Positions 31,935-45,106 of a stretch of DNA of 64,000 nucleotides are shown here, one piece after another. Under the pieces are notes generated by a model. It saw nothing but the letters and a program-made list of their open reading frames with translations. It made no database searches and was not told the origin of the DNA. The stretch's first letter is position 1. Each line of letters opens with the position of its first letter. Where the stretch lies: the NCBI GenBank assembly GCA_022432975.1, contig CM039516.1:34559157-34623156 (forward strand), in the 5' to 3' direction. Source of the stretch: Begonia masoniana. Lineage: Eukaryota; Streptophyta; Magnoliopsida; Cucurbitales; Begoniaceae. A program made the translations under genes and the position numbers.

Positions 31935-32115
31935 CGTACCTCTCTCGTAGAATATCATTCTACTTGAGACTCATCAGCGTACCTCTCGAGTTCTACTCGA
32001 GACACATCAGCATACCTCTCGAGTAGAAATCCTTATACTCGAGAATCATCAGCATACCTCTCGAGTTCTACTCGAGACACATCAGCGTACCTCTCGATTT
32101 CTACTCGAGACACAT
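31935..32115. repeat. 33-bp tandem array with CTCGAG inverted pairs in LTR C
   Basis: About five units of roughly 33 bp read CATCAGCGTACCTCTCGAGT followed by TCTACTCGAGACA. Each unit has CTCGAG near both ends of a short inverted repeat (CTCGAGTTCTACTCGAG). Confidence 0.9.
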
Positions 32116-33453
32116 TTGCATATCACACTGTTGCATATCTTATATTTCATCCACACAATTCAAAACATGCTAAACTCTCGTTCATTTCGTAGTTCAAAAC
32201 AATGATGCATGTCTCACACAATGCTCAACCAAAAACAAAATGAAGCAACCACACAAACAACAAACAAACAATCATCCCTACCGTTCTGTGGTGTAGGCCC
32301 GAAGGCAAAAGGCACACATCCACTACTTACCTGATTGCTCGGCTTTCAATTGCTCATTTCGTCTTTTCACTTCACAAGCTCAACGACCTAAAATAACAAA
32401 AACTTAATTTGATAAGTCACCAATAAAGTCTAAAGGATTTTCTAACTAAAACTAAACAACACTTAAAACAAATTTCGCTCTCAAAACACAAAACCCGATT
32501 TTTATCCAAAATTAACAACGTCCAACTTCAAACATCATAACTTCCTCGTTTTTCAACGGATTTCAACGTGCCACCCCAATCCGTAAACCTATACCCGTCT
32601 ACTATCCATTGAAATACTCAAATTAACCAAATAATCACTTGGCCAACCCAAAAACCAGAGAACAGAACCGGGTACACATTTGCTAAAAATCGATTTTTCT
32701 CTAATTCACTTCCAAATCTCCACTTTCTCCCTAAAACCACCTAAACTAATCCATTCAACAACTAAACCATCAAATTTGGAAAGAAACTACCATTTAAACC
32801 CCAATTTTTGGAATCCCCAATCTAGGGTTTTCAAACCCTCACTAAATCCAACCAAAACTCACTAAACCCCAACCAACTTCACCTAAAGGTATAAAAACCA
32901 AAACCCATGCATTATTACCTTGAAACACCTTGAAAAACTATGGAAAGGAGGAAGGGCTTTGATGGTTGGCTGGTTCGTGGAGAGAAAAAAAGAGAGGAAG
33001 AAGATGAATGAAAATAAACCAAATTGCCTTTTTAACCAACAATTTTTTACCTTTTTTGTTTTTTCCACAAAGAATTTATAATTATAAATTCACCTCATTC
33101 AATTCTTGCATCCTATTGGTTCATCACAATTTTTGACTTTGAATTTTCAACCTATACTTTTGACTTGTCAACATTCTTCTCCTTTTCATCAAACATTCCA
33201 ACGTGAGAGCCTCTCATTTACTTCAACTTTACTTTATTTTATTTACTTTTGTTACAATTTAAAATTCACATCCTTTCCTAACACTCCAATCTAAGGTTTC
33301 TCACAATTTCCTTTATAAATGTCACTCTACAATTTGCATAACTCTTGCATAAATGAACTCCCAAAATGTTGCATTGAGTAACATTAAACTCCCACAACAA
33401 CTCTAACTAGGGCTACATAAGCTACAGGAAAATATTCCGGGTGTTACAGATTT

Positions 33454-34412
33454 TGTATGTTGATGATATCTTACTAGTTACTAATGATCTTGGCTTAATG
33501 TACGAAACCAAGAAATATCTCAATATGAAATTTGAAATGAAAAATATGGAAGAGGCATCCTTTGTGATTGGAATTGAAATATTCCGGAATAGATCACAAG
33601 GATTGTTGGGATTGTCTCAGAAAGCCTATATTAATAAAGTTCTAGAAAGATTTAGAATGGAAAAATACTCGGCAAGTGTTGTTCCAATTCAGAAAGGAGA
33701 TAAATTTACTCTCAATCAAGGTCCAAAAAATGAATTGGAAAGCACACAAATGAAAGACATTCCTTACGCATCTATTGTGGGTAGTTTGATGTATGCACAG
33801 ACTTGTACTAGACCCGACATTAGATTTGTTGTCAGAATGCTTGGACGATATCAAAGTAATCTAGGTATAGAGCATTGGAAAGCTGCAAAGAAAGTATTGA
33901 GGTATTTATAAGGAACAAAGGAACACATGCTCACTTACAGAAGATCTGATCTTCTTGAAGTGATTGGATATTCAGATTCTGATTATGCTGGATGTGTGGA
34001 TACTAGAAAATCCACATTTGGCTATTTTGTTCCTTTTAGCTGATGGTGCAATCTCATGGAAGTGGCGAAGCAGTTTATCACTGCTAGGTCCATTATGGAA
34101 GCTGAGTTCGTGGAATGCTTTGAGGCCACAATTCAGAGTTTATGGCTGTGGAAATTTATTTCAGGACTTGGAATTGTTGACAGTATCGCCAAGCCGCTGA
34201 AAATTTATTGTGATAACTCCGTAGCAGTCTTTTTTTCTAAAAACGACAAATATTCCAAAGGTGCTAAACATATAGAGTTGAAATACTTGGCCGTTAAAGA
34301 AGAAGTTCAGAAACGAAGAGTATCAGTTGAACACATTAGCACCAACCTTATGATTGCGGATCCGTTGACTAAAGGATTGCCACCGAAGACATTTACAGAA
34401 CATATCGAATGA
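33454..34412 (+). pseudogene. Family-K RT active site, connection and RNase H, copy 2
   Basis: The RT resumes with LYVDDILLVTNDLG (YVDD intact), then FEMKNMEEASFVIGIEIF and LSQKAYINKVLERFRMEK. A TAA near 33909 and a frameshift near 34025 (an extra T in GGCTATTTTG) break RNase H. Its blocks are GYSDSDYAGCVDTRK, then IMEAEFVECFEATIQSLW, then IYCDNSVAVFFSKNDKYS, HISTNLMIADPLTK and GLPPKTFTEHIE. Confidence 0.9.
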
Positions 34413-34819
34413 ATGGGCATTTCTGAAAGTTAACTTTATGTTTATGTTTGTGTTCTTTATGTAATTGGTACTTTTGAGCTCGTTTAATGATAGTTTCTGA
34501 TATACACTTATGAATCCTGTTTGATTATGTTGAATGCATTCAGAAATGAAATTATGAAGTTATGATATGAGCAGGATTAGTCTTTATGAAAGATGCTAAT
34601 GTGGACCATTATGATACACCTGTTTATAGATCATATTGAGTATATAATTAATAGTGTGATACATGGAAGGAACTGTGTCGTTATAATTAACATATGACTG
34701 CTATGATCCATATTAATTATCTACTTAATAGTGATATTATGTTTGACCAATATAATGAAGAATTTGATGTGTATTATGCACATGTAATCATTTAATGCCA
34801 CATGGGCCAAGTGGGAGAT
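34413..34819 (+). other. Family-K 3' UTR and polypurine tract, copy 2
   Basis: The 3' UTR closely resembles the one at 17465-17037 in reverse and ends in GGGCCAAGTGGGAGAT directly before the LTR. Confidence 0.85.
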
Positions 34820-35247
34820 TGTTGGATTTTATGAAACTTCCAAGCTTCAGAAACCCAAACGTTTCTGAAGGTTATGTGGCCCATGTGCATAGTTAAATCT
34901 TATTGGCCAATATCAATTTTATTGTTTTAATTTGATGGAAATTAAAACTAATGCATGATAAAAAAGAGGTAGGTTTTCTCTCTCTCTGCCGAATGAAAAA
35001 CAGAACGTATATGATAGTTTCTTCATCAGACTATCATTGAAAGGAAGAAAGTTAGGGAAAAAAAAATAAAAATCCTATTAAGAAATCAAGAAAGCATGGA
35101 TCAAGGTAAGTTTGCTTAGTTTTTCTCTAAACAAAATTATTAGAAAACTTGATTGATGTTTGTGAAAATCTATTGTTCAAGATCCTATTATTTCTCTGGA
35201 ATGAATAGAGAAAATTAAGCTAAAAATAAGAGAAAATTAGAGTTAAC
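34820..35247 (+). repeat. 3' LTR of copy 2 (type 1 U3)
   Basis: It begins TGTTGGATTTTATGAAACTT and ends near AATTAGAGTTAAC. A TATA-like GATAAAAAAGAGG lies near 34955. A short upstream frame of about 15 codons begins near 35004. Then comes ATGGATCAAG|GTAAGT at 35096-35111. The U3 is unlike the type 2 and type 3 LTRs although the R-U5 parts align. Six bases separate it from the next LTR at 35254. Confidence 0.85.
35096..35111 (+). promoter_or_regulatory. LTR-borne ATG plus 5' splice site, type 1 LTR
   Basis: ATGGATCAAG|GTAAGT, with exon 1 ending at 35105. This is the best match to the plant donor consensus among the family-K LTRs. Confidence 0.55.
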
Positions 35248-35253
35248 TTGTAA

Positions 35254-35916
35254 TGTTGGGTGTTTCTGTTCGACAGTGAGATTATCGACCGATTACAGAT
35301 CGTCGACCGATCTCAGTTAGGTGTTTCTGTTCGACAGAGACATTGTCGACCGATCATAGATCGTTGACCGATAGGGTGTTTCTGTTTGACAGAGAAATTA
35401 TCAATCGATCGCCCCTGAAGTTCCCTTACGTTTACAACGTTTGATTGGATCAAATGGAAGGCAGAAGTCTTGTCGATTGATCACCTCTCTCAAGCAATCG
35501 ATCGGCTCTACCCTATTCTGCGAAGAGTTCTTCCCTAAAGCATCCAAATTTCTGAAGATCAAACGTCAAGATTAACACCCACGTGATGTGGCTCTAATTA
35601 TACAAATCCTATTGGTTAAAAATTTTGGTTAATTGCTTAATCTGATAGAGATTGAGCTTAATAAAATTAAGCTAACATGTTGTATAAAAGAGGAATGGTC
35701 CTCTCTCTCTCTCAAAAGAACGTGTGCGAGTTTTCTCCATCAAAACCCACAGCTGAAGAAAAATTGAAAGGTGAAGAGAGAAGGGAGAGAAATCAATTTC
35801 TCACGTTATGGACCTAATTAAGCTATAAGTTCATTTCCATGTTTCCCTGTTAATGAAAGTGTGTAAAAATTAATTGATTAAAGATCCTGTAATGTCTTAA
35901 TTGATTAAAGCTAACA
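35254..35916 (+). repeat. 5' LTR of copy 3 (type 3 U3)
   Basis: It runs TGTTGGGTGTTTCTGTTCG...AAAGCTAACA (663 bp). The U3 holds ATCGACCGATTACAGATCG-type inverted repeats and TCAATCGATCGCC. A TATA-like GTATAAAAGAGG lies near 35684. The LTR ATG (35808-35810) is followed by GACCTAATTAAG where the sister LTR at 60709 has GACCCAGGTAAG, so the splice donor is destroyed here. Confidence 0.9.
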
Positions 35917-35918
35917 TG

Positions 35919-35931
35919 TGGTATTAGAGAC
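35919..35931 (+). promoter_or_regulatory. Primer-binding site of copy 3, initiator-Met type
   Basis: TGGTATTAGAGAC lies two bases after the LTR. The consensus is TGGTATCAGAGCC, and the better-preserved version is at 60925-60913 on the minus strand. Confidence 0.85.
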
Positions 35932-36625
35932 TTGGTTTAGAACAGTTGATTTTCCATGATGAATAATCGTATATTTATCTGCTGTTGAATGATTGTTTTC
36001 TGTTAAAATAAAGATGAATAATCGGTGAAATTAAGAAATTTTAGAATTATTGTTCACTGAAATTATTGTTATTAATTACTGTTCATGATTGAAAATAATG
36101 AAATAATTCTTGATTTTGGATGCTTTTGTGTGAATCAAGATATTATTAATTTCATGCTTAATTAATTTGATATCGGAATTATGTTTAATTGGTTAGTCAC
36201 CAAAGTGGCCGAATTATAAAAGTTTTCGCAGATATCAAATTTATTAAAGTCAATTACTCATGTTTTATGCGATGCTCGATAATGAAATGACATGATGGAA
36301 ATTATGATTTTGACATGAGTATATTGATTTTCATGATTATAAAATATATTGAATCGCCCAAAGATTGATTGATTATTTTATAATTGTGAATATGATTGTG
36401 GTAAATTGATATGCCTTCAGTAGGTGTGTTTAGTATATCCAAAGATAACGAACATGTCTATATCGAGTATGTTGATTACCAATTATGTGAAATTGTATTG
36501 AGCATCAATTATGTTTATGATTATATATTGTTGTGTGATCCGAAAGAGAACTTCAATATATATTTATGATTGTTTGATTTCCTTACTCAAAGCATTAATT
36601 TGTGAGCATGTTTTATATTTTGCAG
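35932..36625 (+). other. Leader of copy 3, candidate intron ending in TTTTGCAG
   Basis: About 700 bp of T-rich, non-coding sequence between primer site and gag. It ends ATTAATTTGTGAGCATG then TTTTATATTTTGCAG at 36625, a good plant acceptor with possible branch points CTTACTC and ATTAAT upstream. From the LTR donor position (35818) to 36625 the intron would be about 810 nt and would remove U5 and the primer site. Confidence 0.5.
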
Positions 36626-37545
36626 CATCTATTCATGTTGCTAGCCGCGTCTGTTGTAAAGTTTTCTGGTCTAAAATTCTCTGAATGGTGCGAACAAGTT
36701 CAGTTTCACCTCGGTGTTCTAGATCTTGATTTGGCACTTTTAACTGAGAAACCAGCTGCTATTACTGCAACTAGCAGTGCTGATCAGAGATCTTCCTATA
36801 AAGCTTGGGAAAGATCAAACAGATTGAGCCTAATGTTTATGCGAATGACTGTAGCAAACAACATCAAGTCCACATTTCCTAAAACAGAAAGTGCAAAGGA
36901 ATTTATGAAATTTGTGGAGGAATGTTCTCAGTCTGAATCAACTGATAAATCACTTGCTGGGACACTGATGGGTACTTTGACCACCATGAAGTTTGATGGT
37001 TCTCGTACAATACATAAGCATGTTGTCGAAATGACAAACATGGCAGCAAGATTAAAGTCCATGAGAATGGAAGTGAATGAGAACTTCCTTGTGACATTTA
37101 TCCTGAACTCTTTGTCTCTTAAATATGGCCCATTTCATATGAGTTATAACACTATGAAGACTAAATGGAATGTGCATTAATTACAAAGTATGCTCATTCA
37201 GGAAGAAGCAAGGCTTAAGAAACTAGGAACTCAAGCTGTCAATCTCACGAATTATGAATGAGCTAGAAAGAAACCAGGAAAGAAAGGTGGAAAGGGTAAG
37301 AAAGGACTATCACCGGTAGCTCAGTCCTCTTTCCAAATTCACAAGAAGGAACAACGAAAAGATAAGTGTCATTTCTGTGGAAAGCAAGGACACTATCAGA
37401 AAGATTGCCTAAAACGTAAGACATGGTTCGAAAAGAAAGGTAAGCCTAGTGCTTTCGTATGTTTCAAATCAAATTTAACTGAAGTTCCTTGTAATACTTG
37501 GTGGAATGATTCTTGTTGTACTACTCACGTTTCTAATACGATGCA
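36602..37545 (+). pseudogene. Family-K gag and protease N-terminus, copy 3
   Basis: The gag frame is open from 36602 (ATG at 36608) through SVVKFSGLKFSEWCEQVQFH and LGVLDLDLALLTEKPAA to a stop at 37178-37180 (TAA). After a disturbed linker come the zinc knuckle CHFCGKQGHYQKDC and a protease start WWNDSCCTTHVSN, where the DSG box has become DSC. Relative to copy 1, 11 nt (CTTCATTCGCA) are absent just after the acceptor. That places the leader ATG in the gag frame but would put a spliced product out of frame. The outer element interrupts at 37545. Confidence 0.85.
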
Positions 37546-39974
37546 TGTGACGACCCCAACCCGATCAGGGCCGCCACGGACTTGCCGTGACATAATCATT
37601 ACCTAAGCCCTCGTATTTTTCTCATAAACTTTTTCATTTTTACTTTAAACATAACCCAAAACCCTTAAACAAACTAACCCTAACGTAACCTTAACTTTAA
37701 ACTCTCGTAACCACGTAAATTTTTCTTTTTATATCACTCATAACGTTTCGACTTCTAAACCATTAAATTGAAGTCTTGGATTGTTGAAATCCCTTAAAAT
37801 CACTCATTTCTCGATCATCAAAACATGACACTAATATAACCTACAATTTCAGACAAATTCAAGAAAACGAACTGCATGGATCGCTCTAAAAATCGAGCTT
37901 ATCCTTACCTGTTAAAAATAACCCAAGCAGTTCCAGTATATTTCTAAAATTAAGACTCTACATTCTAAACAATCTACTACCACTACATATACATCAAAAC
38001 TCGACTATTCATACATCTTTCTATCAAAACATTCAATCTACATACTTAATCACTTTGATGCTTTCATAAACAAAACCGACACATAGACCTACTAACGTAA
38101 AATTATCAAACAAAACCCAATCAAATCCTCAAAACATACATCGAGCATAAGCACTAAATTTCCTAAAACATCACCAAGGACATACATTAACAAATCATTC
38201 AAAATAGTACTACTTCAAACTTATATCCACTATAAAATTTCCTGAATATTAAACTTAAATATACACCCTAAAATCCATCACCTTTCTAACCAACAAAACT
38301 AACTCACATCCACACGCCACCAAAACAGTTCGGGGCACACCATCGGATCATCTAGCCAAGCCAAAACACACCCCGTCGCCACGAGCACCATCCGTCGACC
38401 ACATATTCTTTGTCATCGAGTTCACACCTGTCACCTACATCGTGCAACATATACATTAAGCCTAATGCTTAGTAAGGGGATGCACTATATGAATTTAAAA
38501 TATTTTGCTTAACATATGCAGTTTCTACAGTTTCATCGTACTTAATCGTTTCGTTTCAGTTTACATCATTTACATCGTACATAATCATTTCGTTTCAGTT
38601 TATATCGTTTACAGCGTACATAATCATTTCGTTTCAGTTTATATCGTTTACATCGTACATACATGTAATCCTCTACCAATGGAGGGCGGATTAGTTTCTC
38701 CATCTCTAGACGTTCCACATATAAATCTTTACCTGAATGGTGAACCACTTCCCTCAGATATCATATGTTTTCTGGACGTTCCACAATTTACATCTGAGGG
38801 GTGAACCACTTCCCTCAGACACTTTACATTTTCGTTTTACATCGTTGTCGTTTCTACGTTTAAATCATGAAATCATATGCTAAAACATTTTCGTACTTTT
38901 TCTAAAACATGATGCATGAGAAATCTATGTACGACATATCATCAAAACATATCATCAAACAATTCACTACGTACATGGACATATACTATTCTTAACGAAC
39001 TTCACAAACAACTAACATTCTAAGCTACCCGACTCATTAATCCCCACAATCAGAAAATCATCATCAAAGCAGAAAAACCTAACGTTGACACGATGTAGGG
39101 ACTTAAGGGCCAGAAGCCTAACATCCACTTACATGGCGTCCGTAGTAAGCCGAGCACCGTCCAAAGGTCGTCTCCACCTAAACCATTTCACAATTAAGGC
39201 ATTAAAACCGATCCTAAATAAACGAACTCTAAACTTAAACTAAGTCTCTAGCCAAATCCAACTAAAACCTATTTAAATGGGCCACTAATTTGGGTTCGGT
39301 AAAAACTGACCTAAAACTTCGAACGCGCGTAACTTTCGCGTCGGTTATCAGAATCGAACGATTCCAGCGGCCACGTACTCCTCTAATAACCTATTTTAAT
39401 CTGCCAAAAGGAATTTTAAAACAAATGACCGGAACTAGGTCAGAAAGGGCAAAATTCGAACTGCCCCTTTCCCGGAATTTTCCCCCTTTTTGATTTTTCA
39501 TCAAATTCCATCAATCTCTTCACCAATCAACCCCATATACCCTTAATTAGAATAATCTAATCAAAAATCGAAGTTTCCAACCACAAACCCGAATTGCCCA
39601 AATCGGGCACTCACTGTTTTTTGCTCAAATTGAGCATTCCACGGCCAAGCAACAATAGCCGGCCCCAGGGTTGGCAAACCCACGCCGGAAGTGACCTAAA
39701 ACGGCCCGCGATCGGAGCCAAAACCGGCTCGTCACAGTCGGCCATGAACAAACCCGAAACAGGGTGAAAACCGAACCAAAACAGGGGAGAAACCGAGCCA
39801 TACCAGGTGGTTCGTGCGCGGAGTCGGCCGGACTCTCCCGTCGCCGTCGTCTGGCCGGAGAACGCCGGTGTTCGTCAGAGGAGAGGTCGCCGTCGTCTCC
39901 TCGTCTCTCTCGGCGTCGGGTTGGAGCTCGAAACAGAATGGCCGAAGGCCATTCTGTTGTTTTTTTTTTATTGT

Positions 39975-40017
<43 letters not shown>

Positions 40018-40364
40018 TAACTAATAATAAAACTAACCATTTATTAATCCTCGTTTATCGTTTCGACTCTCTTTAAATCTCGTATATCTCCACAAATTCA
40101 CATTAATCGTTAGGACCCTAATAACACTTTCTTTTCGTAAAACGGATTTGATTTACTATTTTTACGAATTAATATACTAAAAGGCTAAAACGGGAACTCT
40201 AGCATTACTCTTCCCGATTTAGGTTTCTAAAATTTCACTTATTCTTCTACAAACCCCTATAAATTTTTAGGGTCCTAATAAAACTATCTGCTCGCAAAAC
40301 GGACCTAATTTACTTATTTACGAAAATAGCCTTGGAGCGGAAACCCAAAAACTCGGGTGTTACA
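37546..40364 (-). repeat. 3' LTR of the outer element
   Basis: TGTGACGACCCCAACCCGAT...ACTCGGGTGTTACA, 2819 bp. Its partner at 54080-56657 lacks 229 bp found here at 39593-39821. It contains a 38-bp triplicated block (38545-38665), a hairpin CAGAATGGCC-GAA-GGCCATTCTG at about 39936-39958, an (AAT)n run of about 14 units near 39976-40017, and CTTACATGGCGTCC near 39131, where the sister LTR has CTTACCTGG. Confidence 0.9.
38545..38665. repeat. 38-bp tandem triplication in the outer LTR
   Basis: TTACATCGTACATAATCATT followed by TCGTTTCAGTTTATATCG repeats about three times. The partner LTR has the same array near 55076-55196. Confidence 0.9.
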
Positions 40365-40515
40365 TCCTTCCCTCCTTAATTGGAATTTTGTCCCCAAAAT
40401 TATTGCTTGGTTAAACTTCTAATTACTCACCCTCACATTATTTACTTAACCATGCTCGCAATACCATTCACGACACTCCTATGGTCTTACCCACCCCTCG
40501 GGTCTCAATGGTTTC
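40365..40515 (-). other. Outer element, 3' end of internal region with polypurine tract
   Basis: On the minus strand AAGGAGGGAAGGA (40377-40365) directly precedes the LTR start TGTAACACCCGAG and is the plus-strand primer. The rest is non-coding, up to the nested element with its GTTTC duplication (40511-40515). Confidence 0.85.
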
Positions 40516-41622
40516 TGTGACGACCCCAACCCCGTAGGGCCGCCACGGACTTGACCGTGGCATAATCATTTCCTAAGCCCTCGTATTATTCGCATAAACT
40601 TTTTCATTTTTACTTTAAACATTTCCTAAAACCCTTAAACAAACTAACCATAACATAACCTTAACTCTAAGCTCTCGTAACTACGTAAATTTTCTTTTTA
40701 TATCACTCATAACGTTTCGACTTCTAAACCATTAAATCGAAGTCTGGGATTGTTGAAATCCCGAAAAAAATCACTCATTCCTCAATCATCAAAACAGTAC
40801 ACTAATCTAACCTACAATTTCAGACAAATTCAAGAAAACGAACTGCATGGATCGCTCTAAAAATCGAGCATATCCTTACCTGTTAAAAATAACCCAAGCA
40901 GTTCCAGTATGTTTCTAAAATCAAGACTCTATATTCTAAACAATCTACTACTACTTCATACACATCAAAACTCGACTATACATACATCTTTCTATCATAA
41001 TATCCAATCTACATACTTAAACACTTCGATGCATTCACAACCAAAACCGACACATAGACCTACATTAGTAAAATTATCAAACAAAACCCAAACAAATCCT
41101 CGAAACAAACATCGAACATAAACATGGAATTTCCTAAGACATCACCAAAGACATACATTATCAGATCATTCAGAATGGAACTACTTCAAACCTACATCCA
41201 CTATAAAATTCATAAATAATAAACTTAGCTATACACTATAAAATCCATCACCTTTCTAACCAACAAAATTAACTCACATCCACTCGACATACATCCTTCA
41301 AACCATCGGATCTTCAAGCCAAAACACACCCCGTCGCCACGAGCACCACCCATCGACCACCTATCGCTTGTCATCATGAGGAACTCTCATCTTCACACCT
41401 GTCACCTACATCATACGATAACTACATTAAGCCTAATGCTTAGTAAGGAGCGTACTAAACATAACATAACATAACATAACATATATGCATGACATGTGTA
41501 AAACATTTTCGTTTCATTTCTTTTAAACTGTTTTCTTGCCCTGTAGTACATTCATGACTTGCCCTGTAGTATATTCATGACTTGCCCTGTAGTACATTCA
41601 TGACTTGCCCTGTAGTACATTC

Positions 41623-44946
<3,324 letters not shown>

Positions 44947-45106
44947 TATATATTCTTTTAATTGGGTTTCTAAAATTTCACTTATTCTTTACAAATCCCC
45001 ATAATTTACTAGGGTCCTAATAAAATTATCCGCTCGCAAAACGGACCTAATTTACTTATTTACGAAAATAGCCTTGGAGCGGAAACCCGAAAACTCGGGT
45101 GTTACA

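Larger units (their letters stand above)
30886..33453 (-). mobile_element. Solo Ty3-type LTR, family C, GATTC/GATTT target duplication
   Basis: The LTR is 30891-33448 (2558 bp), TGTAATGCCAACG...CCGGGTGTTACA on the plus strand, so element orientation is minus. The flanks are GATTC (30886-30890) and GATTT (33449-33453), and the uninterrupted target CTGATTCTGTATG is seen at 23482. It holds a CG-dense palindrome cluster (31127-31215), a 33-bp CTCGAG array (about 31935-32115) and, near 32290-32335, TGTAGGCCCGAAGGC followed by CTTACCTG, the complement of a donor-like CAG|GTAAG. Its short open frames have no recognisable content. Confidence 0.9.
28431..35247 (+). mobile_element. Family-K Copia element, copy 2 (plus), 5' truncated, with nested solo LTR
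   Basis: The copy starts abruptly in the gag linker (NLMNYDGAGKKPGKKGG) and runs through protease, integrase, RT, RNase H, 3' UTR and a type 1 3' LTR. A family C solo LTR (30891-33448) splits the RT just before the YVDD box. No 5' LTR, leader or gag N-terminus is present. Confidence 0.9.

Noticed and set aside
34413..34819. An envelope-like gene between RNase H and 3' LTR of family K
   Set aside because: The segment is about 400 bp, AT-rich and without a conserved open frame in any copy. It is a 3' UTR.
38505..38804. 99-codon frame in the outer LTR, repeated at 55036-55335
   Set aside because: It lies over the 38-bp tandem repeat within LTR U3/R sequence and is duplicated only because LTRs are paired.
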